In this document: positions 11,912 through 25,205 of the stretch, in pieces
Numbering within the stretch: position 1 is the first letter of the stretch
Layout: every line of letters begins with the position of its first letter
Assembly: GCA_034359265.1 (NCBI GenBank)
Contig: CP136896.1
Span: 62,011,501 to 62,075,500, forward strand
DNA from: Canna indica
Lineage: Eukaryota; Streptophyta; Magnoliopsida; Zingiberales; Cannaceae
Direction: 5' to 3'
Length of the DNA: 64,000 bases
The notes under the pieces: model-generated
Seen by the model: only the letters and a program-made list of their open reading frames with translations
Database searches by the model: none
Told to the model about the DNA's origin: nothing
Translations under genes and position numbers: made by a program

Positions 11912-13470
11912 GATGTTATTGTGATGGTGTTTTTGGATATACTGTTGATGTATATATGCTGTGATGATGTCATTTTTTGGATATATTGCTATTGTGATAC
12001 CGTAATTATAGGTTGTTCTATTTTTTTATATATATATTTTTTTTCATCGGCGAGGAATTGGATGTGATAACCAATTAATGGTTATGTGCACTTTCCTCCT
12101 AAAGTCGTAAAATAATATTGCTCATTATTATGTATTTATATGCATTGTTGTTATTAATTTGTTATTTGTTTTTCGATCTAGGGTTTTGATATTATTGTGT
12201 GATTGTGCTAATTTTATCCTTGCGTGGTTATGCTGATTGTGTGATTATTAAATAATGAGCAAATCTATTTTTTGTGGACTATGAATTGGAGGCGGTCACC
12301 AACTAATGGTGATACGTATTTTCTTTCATAGTCTTATATTTATATAATTCCGATGTCAAATATAACGTTGTTCTGTTGAGTATGTTATGTTGCTGCTGGT
12401 GGTGATTCTTTGGTTCAAATTGCTGCAAATTAGTTGATGTCTTGGCTGATGCAGGCTATTTAGTATTATGTTGGTGATTCTTTCTTTGTATTTACAAGAG
12501 TTGTGTTGTTGCAAAATATTTATGTAACGCATATTTCAAATTAACCTTTACTACATTTCTTAGTATTATGTTGCTGCATGTGACGAATTTGGTACATGGA
12601 TAAGTATGGATGGCTAAGATTATAGTACTTAGTGGTTTTCAAAAAAATCAAAATTACTCAATTTCGTGCACCAATGATCTAAAAATCTTATGATCTAATG
12701 CAAATTGCCAACCATAATTAAATCTGTGCACATTGATTTATTGCAATAAATCTGGCGGGAGAGAATAATAGTAGCAACGTTGATAATTCGTGCATGTAAC
12801 TTGGTGATGAAGATATGCTTAATTTAAATGCTTATAAGTTAAAAATCATACGAGCATGCAATGAGATAAAAAAAAATTGCATATAATTTGTACTTTTTTA
12901 ATGTATCAATCTCACATGACTTGTTATCGACAAGTTATCGACTTATCTCATACGAGCATGCAATGAGATTAAAAAAAAAAGATGCATATAAAAGCGTGGA
13001 GCTGCGTCGGTGCGCAGAGCGTGAGAGAGAGAACTACAGTTGTTATCGACTTTTCCATCAAGAAAAATCCTATATGAAGGGGCATACGTTTAGTTTGATT
13101 TCTTAAATCATAAAACAAGAGTATTGAATCCAAGGAAAAATCATATGAAGTTTACATCTATTTTTATGCGACTAGAGATGACATTATTTGGGAAAAGAGA
13201 ATGATACTTCTTACTTCTTCACACACACATATCGGAAGTATCAAAATAGCTCCATTTATAAATAACAATTATAAAATATATTTTTTAAAATAGTCTGTTC
13301 AATTTTTAATATAATAATTTTTAATATAAAAAATAATTTAATATAATTATATATACATTAACTAATAAAATATTATTATTAATAATATTTATTTACGAAT
13401 TAATAAATTAAATTAATTAATTAGTATTTTTTAAGTTTGACTAAAAAATTGAAAACATATATTATGTTTG
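11912..13470. other. Non-coding 3' half of the Harbinger element
   Basis: AT-rich. Near 12848 and again near 12952 the phrase ACGAGCATGCAATGAGAT recurs with an A-run and GCATATAA after it, a duplication of about 100 bp. Stretches after 13460 mirror the FTTTTCG-rich left end (subterminal inverted similarity with 7490-7680). No transposase motifs were found. Confidence 0.55.
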
Positions 13471-13687
13471 ACAAACAAACACAGATTCAATTTTCGTTTC
13501 GAAAATAACACACAACAAACAAGTTTTCGCCGTTTTCATTTCGCGAAACATGAAAATAGGACATACCAAACAAACACGTTTTCGTCAAACATCAAAACCA
13601 AAACTGAAAATCCAAAACTCGAAAACTCATTTCAATTTTCACGAAATGAAAATTGCTTCTAAATTTTCGCAAACAAACGCACCCTAA

Positions 13688-15430
13688 TCTTTTAAATCAA
13701 AGAGGTTGTATTTGTGACTCTAGCAATCTAACCTTGGTCACCCAATCAAAAGGAGCAAGCCTACTGTTGCACAAGTATCGCTCTTTTTTCCCTTAGTACT
13801 ACTAATTACTAAATGTTATGTTTCCTATGATAGATTATGTTTTCATTTGAATACATCTTTGTAAAAAAAGTTAAAACACATAAAAAAGAGCTGTTTAGTT
13901 GCTGAAACTTCATAGAGCCCGACGTATCAATTGAACCTTGACTTAAGATTTTGGGTTTCATTCAAAATAGATATTCTTTTTGGGGAAAAGAAAAAAAGAA
14001 AGAAAAAACAAAAACAAAGAAAGAAAGCTTCTTCCTTCATCTGATGTTCCATTTGGTTGAGTTCTTTTCTTAAAGGATCAGAACCAAACTTAAGCTTTCT
14101 ACTTGCTGTTTCAGCTGAAATATATGCTATCTGGATTGTAGAGCCCGACTTATCAATTGGACCTTGACTTAAGATTTTGGGTTTCATTCAAAACAGATAT
14201 TCTTCTTGGGGAAAAGAAAAAACAAAAACAAACAAAGAAATCTTCTTTCTTCATCTGATGTTCTATTTAGTTGAGTTGTTTTCTTAAAGGATTAGAACCT
14301 AACTTAAGCTTTTTACTTCTAGTAATTTGTTGCTGTTTCAGCTGAAATATATCCTATCTGGATTGTACTGGGAACTTAGTGTCTGCACCATTTAAGAACA
14401 TGATAATGTGTAGCTAGCCAACCATAACATTGTCTACATCTTGGATCCTTTTCACTACTTCCAGGACCTGTTCCATCATTGTACCCTTGCGCATCCATGT
14501 CATATGGTTCCAAACTAGCCTACCTTCTCTTTTTCTCTATACATATATCTTTTAACTTTGTTTTGTTCAATTTTGGTTAATGCTTACTCCTGGATACTTT
14601 TGCTTTTTAGTTGTTCTTCCCACAAATAGTGGGATGGTGTCATTCATGACCCAATGTTTGGCAAATATAGATCACACACTTTTTGTCTAGCTAATCAAAA
14701 CATGAAACAGATCAAGAAATTGGCCAACATTAGCATACACCATTGTAGGTATATGTATTTTCGTGACTGTGCCCCCCTTTCTCTAGCAGTTGAGTTAGAT
14801 TTGCAGTTTTAGATTAACCACCAGTCTGCTGAGGTAAGCCCCATTGCAGGAGATAATTAAATTGGGGCAGATTTTGCATTGCTGTGTTTCAGCACATTGG
14901 TTGTGAAAGGTTAGCATCTAGAAAATGAATAAGTGGCCACTCTGCAGCAGTTCTCAGAAATAATTGAAAACTATGAAGTGCTGAATCTACATGGCTTTCT
15001 ACTTGAGAGGTAAAACAGATTAAATCTTGAGTATGCATATAAACTATTAAAGGGGTTTTCTCAAAACCAGTTTGTACCACAAGATGTATGTTAAGTCTGA
15101 TGATTGCCATGTTAACAAAAATACTGATTACTTTTTGTAACCTTGCAACCACAATAAATGATAAATGCAGTGGATCTTGGCTTTTAGGGAATCTATGCAG
15201 AAAGAACAAAATCTTTCCTGTTGCATGGTTTTTTATATTATTGTGGAGTAAATGGTTTCAGATGCAGAATTGAGTCAGGTTTATTTTACCATGAATGGAT
15301 GTGGAGAAACAGAATTGTTTTATCCCCTCATAATGAAGTGAATTTACTACCTGAAACCTCTTCAATGACTTACCTACTACCTGTTGCTACCTAAAAGTGA
15401 AGTTAACTGAAAAAAGTGATGCTTTAACTT
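13688..15430 (+). repeat. LpxC intron 3 remnant (segmental duplication, copy 1)
   Basis: 13694-13870 matches 58365-58530, and about 14300-14370 matches 62455-62520 in LpxC intron 3 of copy 2. The inverted-repeat insertion that separates these two parts in copy 2 is absent here. Within it, 13916-14140 and 14141-14375 are two tandem copies of a unit of about 226 bp (starting GAGCCCGACxTATCAATTG). LpxC exon 4 was not found, so the gene is truncated. Confidence 0.6.
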
Positions 15431-15559
15431 GTTCTGTCATCCAAGTGAATTTCAATATTTTGTTTTCACGTATGCTTCACGTACCTTTACTCCACTCGGA
15501 CCCGCTCACTCCACGAGTTCGTCGCGGGCCACGAGTTCGTCGCATGGGAGGCTACTTCT
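15431..15559 (+). pseudogene. Left copy of a CKX-like 5' fragment next to the copia element
   Basis: This sequence recurs almost unchanged at 20564-20674 on the far side of the copia element; the left copy has an extra internal repeat of about 18 bp (CCACGAGTTCGTCGC twice). About 85 bp of it also match, inverted, 29985-30063 at the 5' end of the minus-strand CKX pseudogene. The frame there (TYAS, then VAGHE-like) may correspond to the CKX region before the GHS flavin-attachment motif. Identity as CKX is tentative. Confidence 0.4.
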
Positions 15560-16008
15560 ATATTTTCATTTTTGTGGGCTTCAATCAATTGTAATATTTT
15601 GATTTAATAAAAGCGGGTTTGATCTTATGATCCATTATTGAGATGTCTGTTAGCTCATGTGATCTTGATCCATGTGATTCGAGCTTGAAACACTTAAACA
15701 TGATTGGTGTGATTAATCAAGTGTAGGCCCGATTAATGAAGCCCGTGATGGACGGACCCATATAATCAGTTATAAATAGAGGCTAGGTCCCCTCTATACA
15801 CCGTGTGGAAAAACTCTAGCTCATAGTTGCTTTCCCCATCAAAAGCAGAGCATTTGAAACGGTGTTGTGGAGGAAGACCCGGCTTTCCTTGGAGATCCAG
15901 AAGTTTATTCCGCTGCATATATGTCGTCATCAAGTAAGATCTTATCTTACTAATTTATTTATGATATTCTTATATTCATGAAATACTTGATGAAAGATTT
16001 GTCTTACA
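15556..16008 (+). repeat. 5' LTR of the copia element (5'-truncated)
   Basis: Aligns with 20111-20563 of the 3' LTR with scattered substitutions and ends in TCTTACA in both. The 21 bases TGTTAGAATATTTTTTAAAT and one more that open the 3' LTR are missing. The junction with the flank shares TTCT with the flanking sequence, a microhomology. A TATAAATAGAGG core-promoter-like box lies at about 15772. Confidence 0.85.
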
Positions 16009-16010
16009 AT

Positions 16011-16025
16011 TGGTATCAGAGCCCC
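16011..16025 (+). other. Copia primer-binding site
   Basis: TGGTATCAGAGCCCC two bases after the 5' LTR is the standard plant copia site complementary to the 3' end of initiator methionine tRNA. It fixes the orientation of the element as plus. Confidence 0.9.
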
Positions 16026-16029
16026 TTTT

Positions 16030-19000
16030 CATGAATTTAAGAATTCGTTTATGATAATTATGGGATGATTTTAATATGATGAATAATCTGTTTAAATTTT
16101 GATTCATCATGTTTGAATATTAAAATTAATCTTTCCGTTGATCGTCATATCTATTCTTTCGGATATTTTTTATTATGCTTCTAGGATGCTTTACATCTCC
16201 TTTTGTGATCGCTCTCAGCCGATAGGGTTCTGTGCATCTTTCTCAAAAAATTTACCCGCATGGAATTGCTTGTGGTTCGCTGAACATGAAATTTTTTTCT
16301 CGGATTTTGTTGTTGTGCATGGGTATGCGCGGTTGGTTTCGTGTGTTCTTGATCGGAAATATGTATCATGATGCTGTTATTTCAAAGTTTTATCTGCCTT
16401 GATTTGCGTGCATCTCCCTCAGCGAGCGCGTCATTTTCTTGCTCGCCTGCACCATAAGATCATGGATTTTGAGATGTTTTTACTCACGAATCATTATCAT
16501 GTCTCGGTTTTCTTTGCTGGCGTTTTTATCTCGGTGTGCCTCAACGTGCGTGGTATGCGGCACACACTGCCCGCGGACAGCAGGACACCAGGCGGTCAAT
16601 GCCGAGCGTCTATTGCAATCGTGTCTGTCTGCTGTGTCTCCGTGTGCGCATCCCGCCTCTATTCATGTGCGATGTTTCTGATTTATGTACGCATAAATGT
16701 TCCGCGTCTTGCTTCTCTTTTTTTTTTCTCTTTTTTTCTCGTCGAGCGTGCACCGCACTTCTCAAGGTATGCATCTTTTTTCTTTTGTCGTTGTGCCTCC
16801 GAGGCACTCGCGACTCGCCCCAGGCCGCTCACGTTGAGCGTCGCCTGTGCGGGATCACGCTGCTTACGTGAGCACTGCGCTGTTGCGTGAGCAGCGCTCG
16901 CGTCTCCTCCGGGGCGGCCCGCGTGGGCGCGTGGGCGCGTTTTGCGAAGCGAGCAGTCGTGGCGGCGTGAAAGCACCGCGATTGCGAGGCCTCATCTGAT
17001 GCGAGCGGTTGCCAAGCGTCAGCGAGAGGGGCCGAGTTCGTTGCTTCTCACCTGGGGACGTGAGCACCTCTGGGGCTTGCTGACGTGAGCACCTCTGGGG
17101 TTTGCTAATGCGAACGGCTTTGTCTCGCGAGGCATGCAGCGCCCGCTTCTTGCCGCGCGACGCGAGCTTGAGCAGGAGCTCCGCGTCCCGCGCTGCTTGC
17201 CCCGTGCCCTAACAGGCACAAGGCCCCGGCGGGCCGGGTAGACCCTGCCTCTCGGGCCTGCTCAGCGGGCCCATCAAATGTTGGTTCAACAGTTTTTTAT
17301 TAAAACCGGTCCAGCCTTTTAATTGAACCTAGGTTTATTTCAGTTTTGGTTCAATCTGGTTCTGGGTTAAATTGATTTGGGTCAATTGCCTGGTTCAATT
17401 ATATTATGTGGGGTTCAATTCAATTTTATTTTTGATTTATTTCTGATCTTAAACTGGTTCATTGTTTTGGTTTGATTCAATTGATTGGTTCATTCATATT
17501 TCAGTGGTTTATTTCTACATCACAATCGGTTCAGTTGAAATTATGAATGGTTCAGCTCACTTTCATTTGGTTCGCAATCGTTCAACTTATTTTTAACCAG
17601 ATCACCATATTTTTTGACTGGTTCAGTTTAATTTTTTATCGATTCGTCGAAATTATGATTGATTCAGCTTAATTTCATTTAATTCATGCTTAATTGATCC
17701 TTTATGATTGGTTCAATTTTAATTCTATGAAATTTTAATTGGTTCACTATGTTTTTGATCAATTTACTTAAAAATTAGATCATGGCATGAAATTTTGAAT
17801 ACAATATTATTATCTACCCACTCATGAGCCTATACGGACGTAGCATAGATTAGTTTATTATGCTTATTTTGCTCGTATGTTATAATTGACATTAATATTT
17901 TATTATTGTCAATTTTGTTGTCGTTGTCATTGTACATCTATTGTACGTAGAAATGTGACTGCAAAATCTTTCATATCTTGTGCTGGAACTGAACTGGGCT
18001 ATTGGATCTTGAATATGGACCTAATGCTATTAATGGTCTTTCTCCAATTTTTTAGTCTGCTGCTTATAAAAGTTCTGCGCATAATAAATAGACTTATTTT
18101 TCTGCTTAATTTAGGCATAATGCAGCATTATTATCCTGATATTATAATAATACTGCATAATTGACACAGTATAGCTGATTTATTATCATAATTTTATCAG
18201 CGTGATTCGTTTCATAATTCTTTATTGCAAATTTTATTGTCATTATTCAAATTTTGCTACATTTAGCTTGATGTAGAATACATGTGATTTATTATTTACG
18301 TGATAATATTATTATTCATTTTATGTTATGTGGATTACTTAAAATATTAATTCATTATTGTAAATAATGCTGCCAATTTTTTATATATATTTGAAACCTA
18401 ATATAGCTACAATTAGGTGGAGATATTGGCATAATTTACAACCACATAAACATAAATAATAATTTGAAATGGTCATTGATTTAAATTCATTATTAATTAT
18501 GGTACTTTATTCTTGTACCAATTTTGCAATATATATTGGATTTGAATATTTAACAGGTGGGCAATTGATTCCTATATAAGGTTTTTCACTTATTATTGCT
18601 TGTAATTACTGCCAAAGTGGGATTACTTGTAGTGATTAGTGGTTTTTCTTATCATCCGAGGAATGCTTCAAATTAATTCATTCAATAATTTATCCCAAAG
18701 GATGATTATTGGATGTTTTAATTGGAAGTTTTGTAATGGAGTTAGAAGAGTGTGCATTGGTCTAGAAATCTGTCTGCCCAAAGGTGATAGGTTTTCGAAA
18801 ATCAGCGTCTCATTATTTAACTCATCGAGGCTTTATTTCGTGATTGCATGTTCTGCCCAAAGGTGAATATGTAATATTTGGTTAGCCTCAATTTTAATTT
18901 TATTATATGCCCTATAATTTAATCTAACACATTCTAATTATACTGTGATGAAGTTATTAGAGTGTGCGTTGGTCTAGAAAATCTATTTGCCTAAAGGGGA

Positions 19001-19200
19001 CATGTTCTTGAAAACTAATGTAGTCTCATTGATTAACTGATTCATAAATCGATCACTTGTTGATAAGATAGTGACACTAATAGGATGTGAAGAAAATAGT
19101 TGATTAATATATAAATGTGAAGGTCAGTGGGAGGAAAATATTTTTTCTATTAGTAACTAGCTGAATATCAAGCTACCTGACCTAAAAATATTAATATATG
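16030..19200. other. Internal region of the copia element without intact genes
   Basis: From about 16400 to 17280 the base composition is strongly GC-rich, unlike everything around it, with a near-tandem repeat CGTGAGCACCTCTGGGG at 17059-17108. From 17280 to about 17770 follows AT-rich sequence full of TGGTTCA/GGTTCAATT motifs every 20-40 bases. From about 18640 to 19050 a phrase GTGTGCxTTGGTCTAGAAA recurs at about 18750 and 18960. No gag or pol motif is seen before 19200. Confidence 0.55.
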
Positions 19201-19201
19201 A

Positions 19202-19414
19202 CTTCACATTGTAGATCTCATTACAAGACTCCATACATTTAGAATCAAAATTTTGACTGTTAGAGATCTTGTAAAGAAAGAAGATATTTTAGTTGAACAC
19301 ATAGAGACAGATCTGATGCTTGTTGATCCCTTAACCAAGGGACTCAGACCCATAGTCTTTAAAAGACATGTTGAAAATATGGGCATTCTGAGTTCTTTTG
19401 ATGTACTTGGTTAG
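19202..19414 (+). pseudogene. Copia RNase H C-terminal remnant
   Basis: An open frame of about 70 residues ends with TAG at 19412-19414. It contains the conserved end of plant copia polyproteins: VRDLVKKEDILVEHI, DPLTKGL and HVENMGI. No upstream reverse transcriptase is attached, and there is no start codon. Confidence 0.8.
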
Positions 19415-20089
19415 TGGGAGTTATTTTTTCTTTTGTTTTGAGCACTTTGATACATGATTGTTAGGTTTATGTTACCGCATGTTCGATAATAAACTTTTTT
19501 TTTCCTTTGAGATCATATTGTCATATTTAATATATGTGTTCAATAATTATTTAAGACTCGGTATCATTTGAATCAGAATGTCTCTTGATTGATACCATAT
19601 TTAAGTCTAGAGACATCATATTTTTTGTTTAAAGGCTCGGTGTTATGTGAATCATGTTGCCCATTGATTGATGCCAATTTTGAGTCTAGGGACTTGAGGG
19701 TTTTTTAAAAACCATACGCTTTCTCCTGCCGAAAGGTATATCTAGAAGAGAAAGTATGAGGACTGACAATGAAAATAACATTGTTCTTATCGGATAATTT
19801 TGAGTGTTATTTTCATGCTACACTCCACACTAATGACAATTGTCAGCAATGTCAATGGTATTCGTGACCATGGAAAGTCTTATGTCCAGTATTGTCATGA
19901 TGGCTGTCATGATTCGATATCATTGGTTGTTGATATGAGTCATAATAAGTGTTGCATCTTGGATCATTTTTTATTTTATTTATTTATTTTGTGGCCACAT
20001 TTTTTGAAATATGTGATTAAACCCCAGTGTCGTTTTTTAAATTTTTTCAAAAATAAAATTTTACAATTGATCTTGCCCAAGTGGGAGAA

Positions 20090-20563
20090 TGTTAGAATAT
20101 TTTTTAAATATTCTATACTTTCATTTTTGTGGGCTTTAATCAATTGTAATATTTTGATTTAATAAAAACGGGTTTGATCTTATGATCCATTATTGAGATG
20201 TTTGTTAGCTCATGTGATCTTGATCCATGTGATTCAAGCTTGAAACACTTAAACATGATTGGTGTGATTAATCAAGTGTAGGCCCGATTAATGAAGCTCG
20301 TGATGGACGGGCCCATATAGTCAGTTATAAATAGAGGCTAGGTCCCCTCTATACACCGTGTGAAAAAATCCTAGCTTATAGTTGCTTTCCCCATCAAAAG
20401 TAGAGTATTTGAGACGGTGTTGTGGAGGAAGACCCGATTTTCCTTGGAGATCCAGAAGTTTATTTCGCTGCAAATATGTCGTCATCAAGTAAGATCTTAT
20501 CTTACTAATTTATTTATGATATTCTTATATTCATGAAATACTTGATGAAAAATTTATCTTACA
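20090..20563 (+). repeat. 3' LTR of the copia element
   Basis: 474 bp, from TGTTAGAAT to TTATCTTACA, preceded by the purine-rich AAGTGGGAGAA. It matches the 5' LTR along its length apart from the 21 bases missing there. Confidence 0.88.
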
Positions 20564-20720
20564 GTTGTGTCATCCAAGTGAATTTCAATATTTTGTTTTC
20601 ACGTATGCTTCACGGACCTTTGCTCCACTCGGACCCGCTCACTCCACGAGTTCGTCGCGTGGGAGGCTACTTCTGATGCTCGCATCGGCATGCGCTGACG
20701 GCCGCGTTGTGGACATGCAT
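20564..20720 (+). pseudogene. Right copy of the CKX-like 5' fragment
   Basis: Repeats 15431-15559 directly after the 3' LTR and continues beyond it into a GC-rich stretch whose frame includes ADGRVVDMH, resembling the (D/N)GVVVDM segment that follows the flavin-binding GHS motif in cytokinin dehydrogenases. The rest of the GC-rich stretch to about 20980 is unidentified. If the reading is right, this is a 5' CKX fragment on the plus strand, tail to tail with the minus-strand CKX pseudogene. Confidence 0.35.
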
Positions 20721-20985
20721 GAGAAAGGAAGAGAAAACCGTGGCAGTAAGAGATCGGGACTACACCATGGCATCTCTGTCTTCTCCCACAGCTCCGCGTC
20801 AGGACGATCCCCTCCGCCCGCGGCAAGAGATCGGGAGAAGCGGCAGCGGTCCGCATCCCGGCCGCCTCGTTGCCGGTGGGAATACCAGACTGGTCCAAGA
20901 TACTCGGCAGCTGCGCCGAGAGCTACAGCAAGAACAGCTGCGTGTACTGGGCGGGAGCCGGCGGCGTAGTCTTTGATTCGTTGAT

Positions 20986-22670
<1,685 letters not shown>

Positions 22671-22749
22671 TTGGTGCTTTCATCTCGTCTCCTTCTTTCA
22701 ATGGAGACGCGAGCCCACGCTCTCGCCGAGGCGGTGAAGATTCTATAGG

Positions 22750-22754
22750 AGAGT
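22750..22754. other. Target duplication AGAGT, left
   Basis: AGAGT here and at 25206-25210 flank the solo LTR exactly, marking its insertion into the gag start of the gypsy element. Confidence 0.9.
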
Positions 22755-25205
22755 TGTTATACCCTGAAAAATTTAGAATCTTATTGTAAATATTTTTCTT
22801 AGAGGGGCCTTTTTGCAAAAGTGCTTAATCATATTTAATTAGCCCTAATCTCCTCCTTAATCCATTTTCCCTCTCTCGATCATTGTAGCATCAGCGGGCG
22901 GGCGGCAACAACGGTGAGGCGTCGGTAGTAAGAAGACTCTGGTGAACCGAAGTTCGGATGAGTTCTTAGGTAAGATTCTTATCCTACTCTTTTATCTGTT
23001 CGTGTAGGGTAAACTTGATGTAGGATGAGATTCGCGAAGGTTTTTCTGTCGATTTGTAGATCGAAGGTTGTTTCGTGGTTTCCCGAGATTTGATGTGTTC
23101 TCGTTGATTGAAATTTCGGATCGGTTGTCGAACCAAGTTGTTTTTGTCATTATTTCAGTCGGTGGACTGGTTGCAGTCCGAGCAGCCGGCGAGTAGATGT
23201 TTGAAGACCCAATCGGCACTGTTCATGCAGTGGCTCGGCCACATGATAGTGCTCGGCCCCTGTTCCCGTGCACGACATCGTGTGAGGCGCGACGACACGA
23301 GTTCTCATGCGCGACAACGCGAGTTCTCGTGCTCGACATCGCGCGCGTGCGCACGCGGGGGGGGGGGGGGGGGGAGAGGAGGGGGGTCGTGACCTTCGGC
23401 CGGATCTGGGATTGCCGACCCCTCTTTCTCGTCGTCGCCTGTTCGTAGAGGCGGCGATCGGTGAGCCACCGCCGTCGGTCGGCAATGTCACAACTCTCAT
23501 CTCGCTGCTCGCACGATTCAGATGGCGGCAGTAGCGACGGAATGGCAATGACGGTGAGTCGCCGTTGGACGCCGAGAATCCCGGCGAGTATTTCGTCCGG
23601 TCGAAGGAGGTAGGCGGCGGCATCGGGTAGAGGTGGTGGTAGGGGAGTGGAAGCGGCGCGGGTGAACCCTAGGTTAGGGTAGATGAATGGGTTAAGTTTA
23701 TAACCAGATGTAATATAATTAAGAGTTTACATCGGTGATATCTTCTTGTAGCAGTGTTATATTCTATATATCGGTGTTATGTTGTTGTATCAGTTGATTA
23801 TTATTTTTAGTAATATAACAGTGGTATATGGGATGATATATAAGTTGTTTGTAGCACTGCGATTGTAGCAGTGACACATAAGTTGTAGCACTGTTACAGG
23901 AGTTTGTAACAGTGATATATTAAGTAGTTATCTAAGATATTATTGCTATTATTTTAAATAATTATTTAGAGGCTTTATAGTTGGTCAAATTGGTCATATG
24001 ATATATGCATTTGTACCTATTCGGCGCCCCGAATTCATTGGTGGGGTCAGTTTTTCCATTTGACTTTCCGATGTTGAAAGCAGTGGGTGCTTTTGTCTCG
24101 TTTTGCGTGCTGGGTTGGAAAATATTATTTTATCGGTTTTCATGGTTTCAACCCGAGTTGTTTGGTTGTTATGTTAGTTGATAAGGTGAATCTCATCCTA
24201 GATCGATTGTTACCCTCTGTCAAAATATATCTTGTTGTTCTATTCCGTTGAAAATTGATATCTACTGTCGTTGGAGCTCTTTATGCATATTTTGTTGATA
24301 CATGTTGTCAGCACGATATTTTTATATGCATATTAGTTGAGGATGCTAGTACAGACGTTGCATGTCTTATGTTGTTGTTTATATATTTAATTCATACATG
24401 ATAACATGTCTACTAGCATTATATTAATTGAGTTGTAGTAGTGTAGTTGTTGACATGATGCATAGTTGACCTACTGTTGGGCGATAGCCCTGGACACTGT
24501 TGATATATTGCCCAAGGTGTAGGGCAAGTGACACCGGTGATCACCTATTTACCACACAGGTGTTTGTGCGGCGTCGAGGTGTTAGACGTCGGCGGACTAT
24601 CATTTTTAGATAGTCGCATCTCTAGCTAGAGCAGGCTTGAGGTGCCACTCTCGGGGTGCGAGAGTGCGGGGGAAACCCAATGTCCACTACGCTTTTGATT
24701 GGGTCTATGACCATATATTCATGTAGATAATAGTTGACATAGTTGACAGTTGTTGGTGTAGGAGCATCAAATAAACGGTTGAATCATATCTTCCATTGTA
24801 TACATGACATCATAGCATCTTGTTGCAATCCTACTCAGTCTTCTACTGATGTACGTTTGTTATTTTTGACTCGGATCCTCAGGTATGACGGCATTTCCTT
24901 GTGGGGTAGCTAGAGTTTTGGAGGAGGAGACATCTTCTGCACTTTATCTTAGTTTCCTATTTTATTAGTTGAAATGTTCACTCTATTAACTTTGGACTTG
25001 TTTGACTCTTTGGCTAGACTTTGGATTTCATTGTTCCTAAATGGACTGTTGAACTTTTATCATTTGTTATCTTGTTGGACCTTTGATTTGGAATCTGGTT
25101 GTAATTTAATTTCAGTCCATCTTATTATGTTGTTGTTCTGTTGCTAGTTGCACTTCTCCTAGGTGATGTCCCTTATCTAGGGATAAACCTAGGTGGGGTG
25201 TAACA
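22755..25205 (+). mobile_element. Solo LTR, 2451 bp, nested in the gypsy element
   Basis: The sequence begins TGTTATACCCTGAAAA, ends GGGGTGTAACA, and is flanked by AGAGT on both sides. An inverted relative stands at 31126-32677. The TG...CA ends, 5-bp duplication, lack of any coding region and presence of a second copy identify a solo LTR left by LTR-LTR recombination of a full element. It contains a run of 18 G (23357-23374), GC-rich sequence to about 23660 and a stretch of about 250 bp with recurring GTAACAGTG/GTTATAT words. Reading frames in it are not genes. Confidence 0.88.
23357..23374 (+). repeat. Poly-G run (18 G)
   Basis: Eighteen G in a row followed by GAGGAGGGGGG, within the solo LTR. 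It could fold into a G-quadruplex, and its length is prone to sequencing error. The inverted solo LTR has an 11-C run at the corresponding family end (31133-31143), though not at the homologous site. Confidence 0.85.

Larger units (their letters stand above)
7476..13684. mobile_element. PIF/Harbinger-type DNA transposon, 6.2 kb
   Basis: The ends are GGGTGTGTTTGTTTGC (left) and the inverted GGGTGCGTTTGTTTGC (right). They are flanked by TAA at 7473-7475 and 13685-13687, the three-base duplication typical of PIF/Harbinger. Inside are a broken Myb/SANT-domain gene (10600-11581), the usual second gene of this superfamily, a GRF-type zinc-finger fragment, telobox-rich short repeats and an array of seven repeats of about 180 bp. 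No DDE transposase was recognised, so the element is non-autonomous. It sits in former LpxC intron 3 and is absent from the matching place in copy 2, so it came after the duplication or was lost there. Confidence 0.8.
15556..20563 (+). mobile_element. Degenerate Ty1/copia LTR retrotransposon
   Basis: 5' LTR 15556-16008 (lacking its first 21 bases), primer-binding site at 16011, internal region of about 4.1 kb, polypurine AAGTGGGAGAA, and 3' LTR 20090-20563 starting TGTTAGAAT. The only recognised coding remnant is the C-terminal end of the copia RNase H (19202-19414), with DPLTKGL and HVENMG. gag, protease, integrase and reverse transcriptase are absent or unrecognisable, so the element depended on others. 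The insertion split a CKX-like fragment. The ends are unusual: see the finding on the long flanking duplication. Confidence 0.85.

Noticed and set aside
16399..17219. Several open frames on both strands in the GC-rich part of the copia element
   Set aside because: No motif, no homology recognisable, and cysteine/arginine-rich nonsense composition. They result from GC-rich sequence with few stops.
20564..20980. A separate GC-rich gene on the plus or minus strand
   Set aside because: Apart from the weak CKX-like GRVVDMH words no domain is recognised, frames on both strands are open only through composition, and no splice pattern is supported.
23108..23623. Open frames around the poly-G run
   Set aside because: They lie in a solo LTR and consist of glycine or proline runs.
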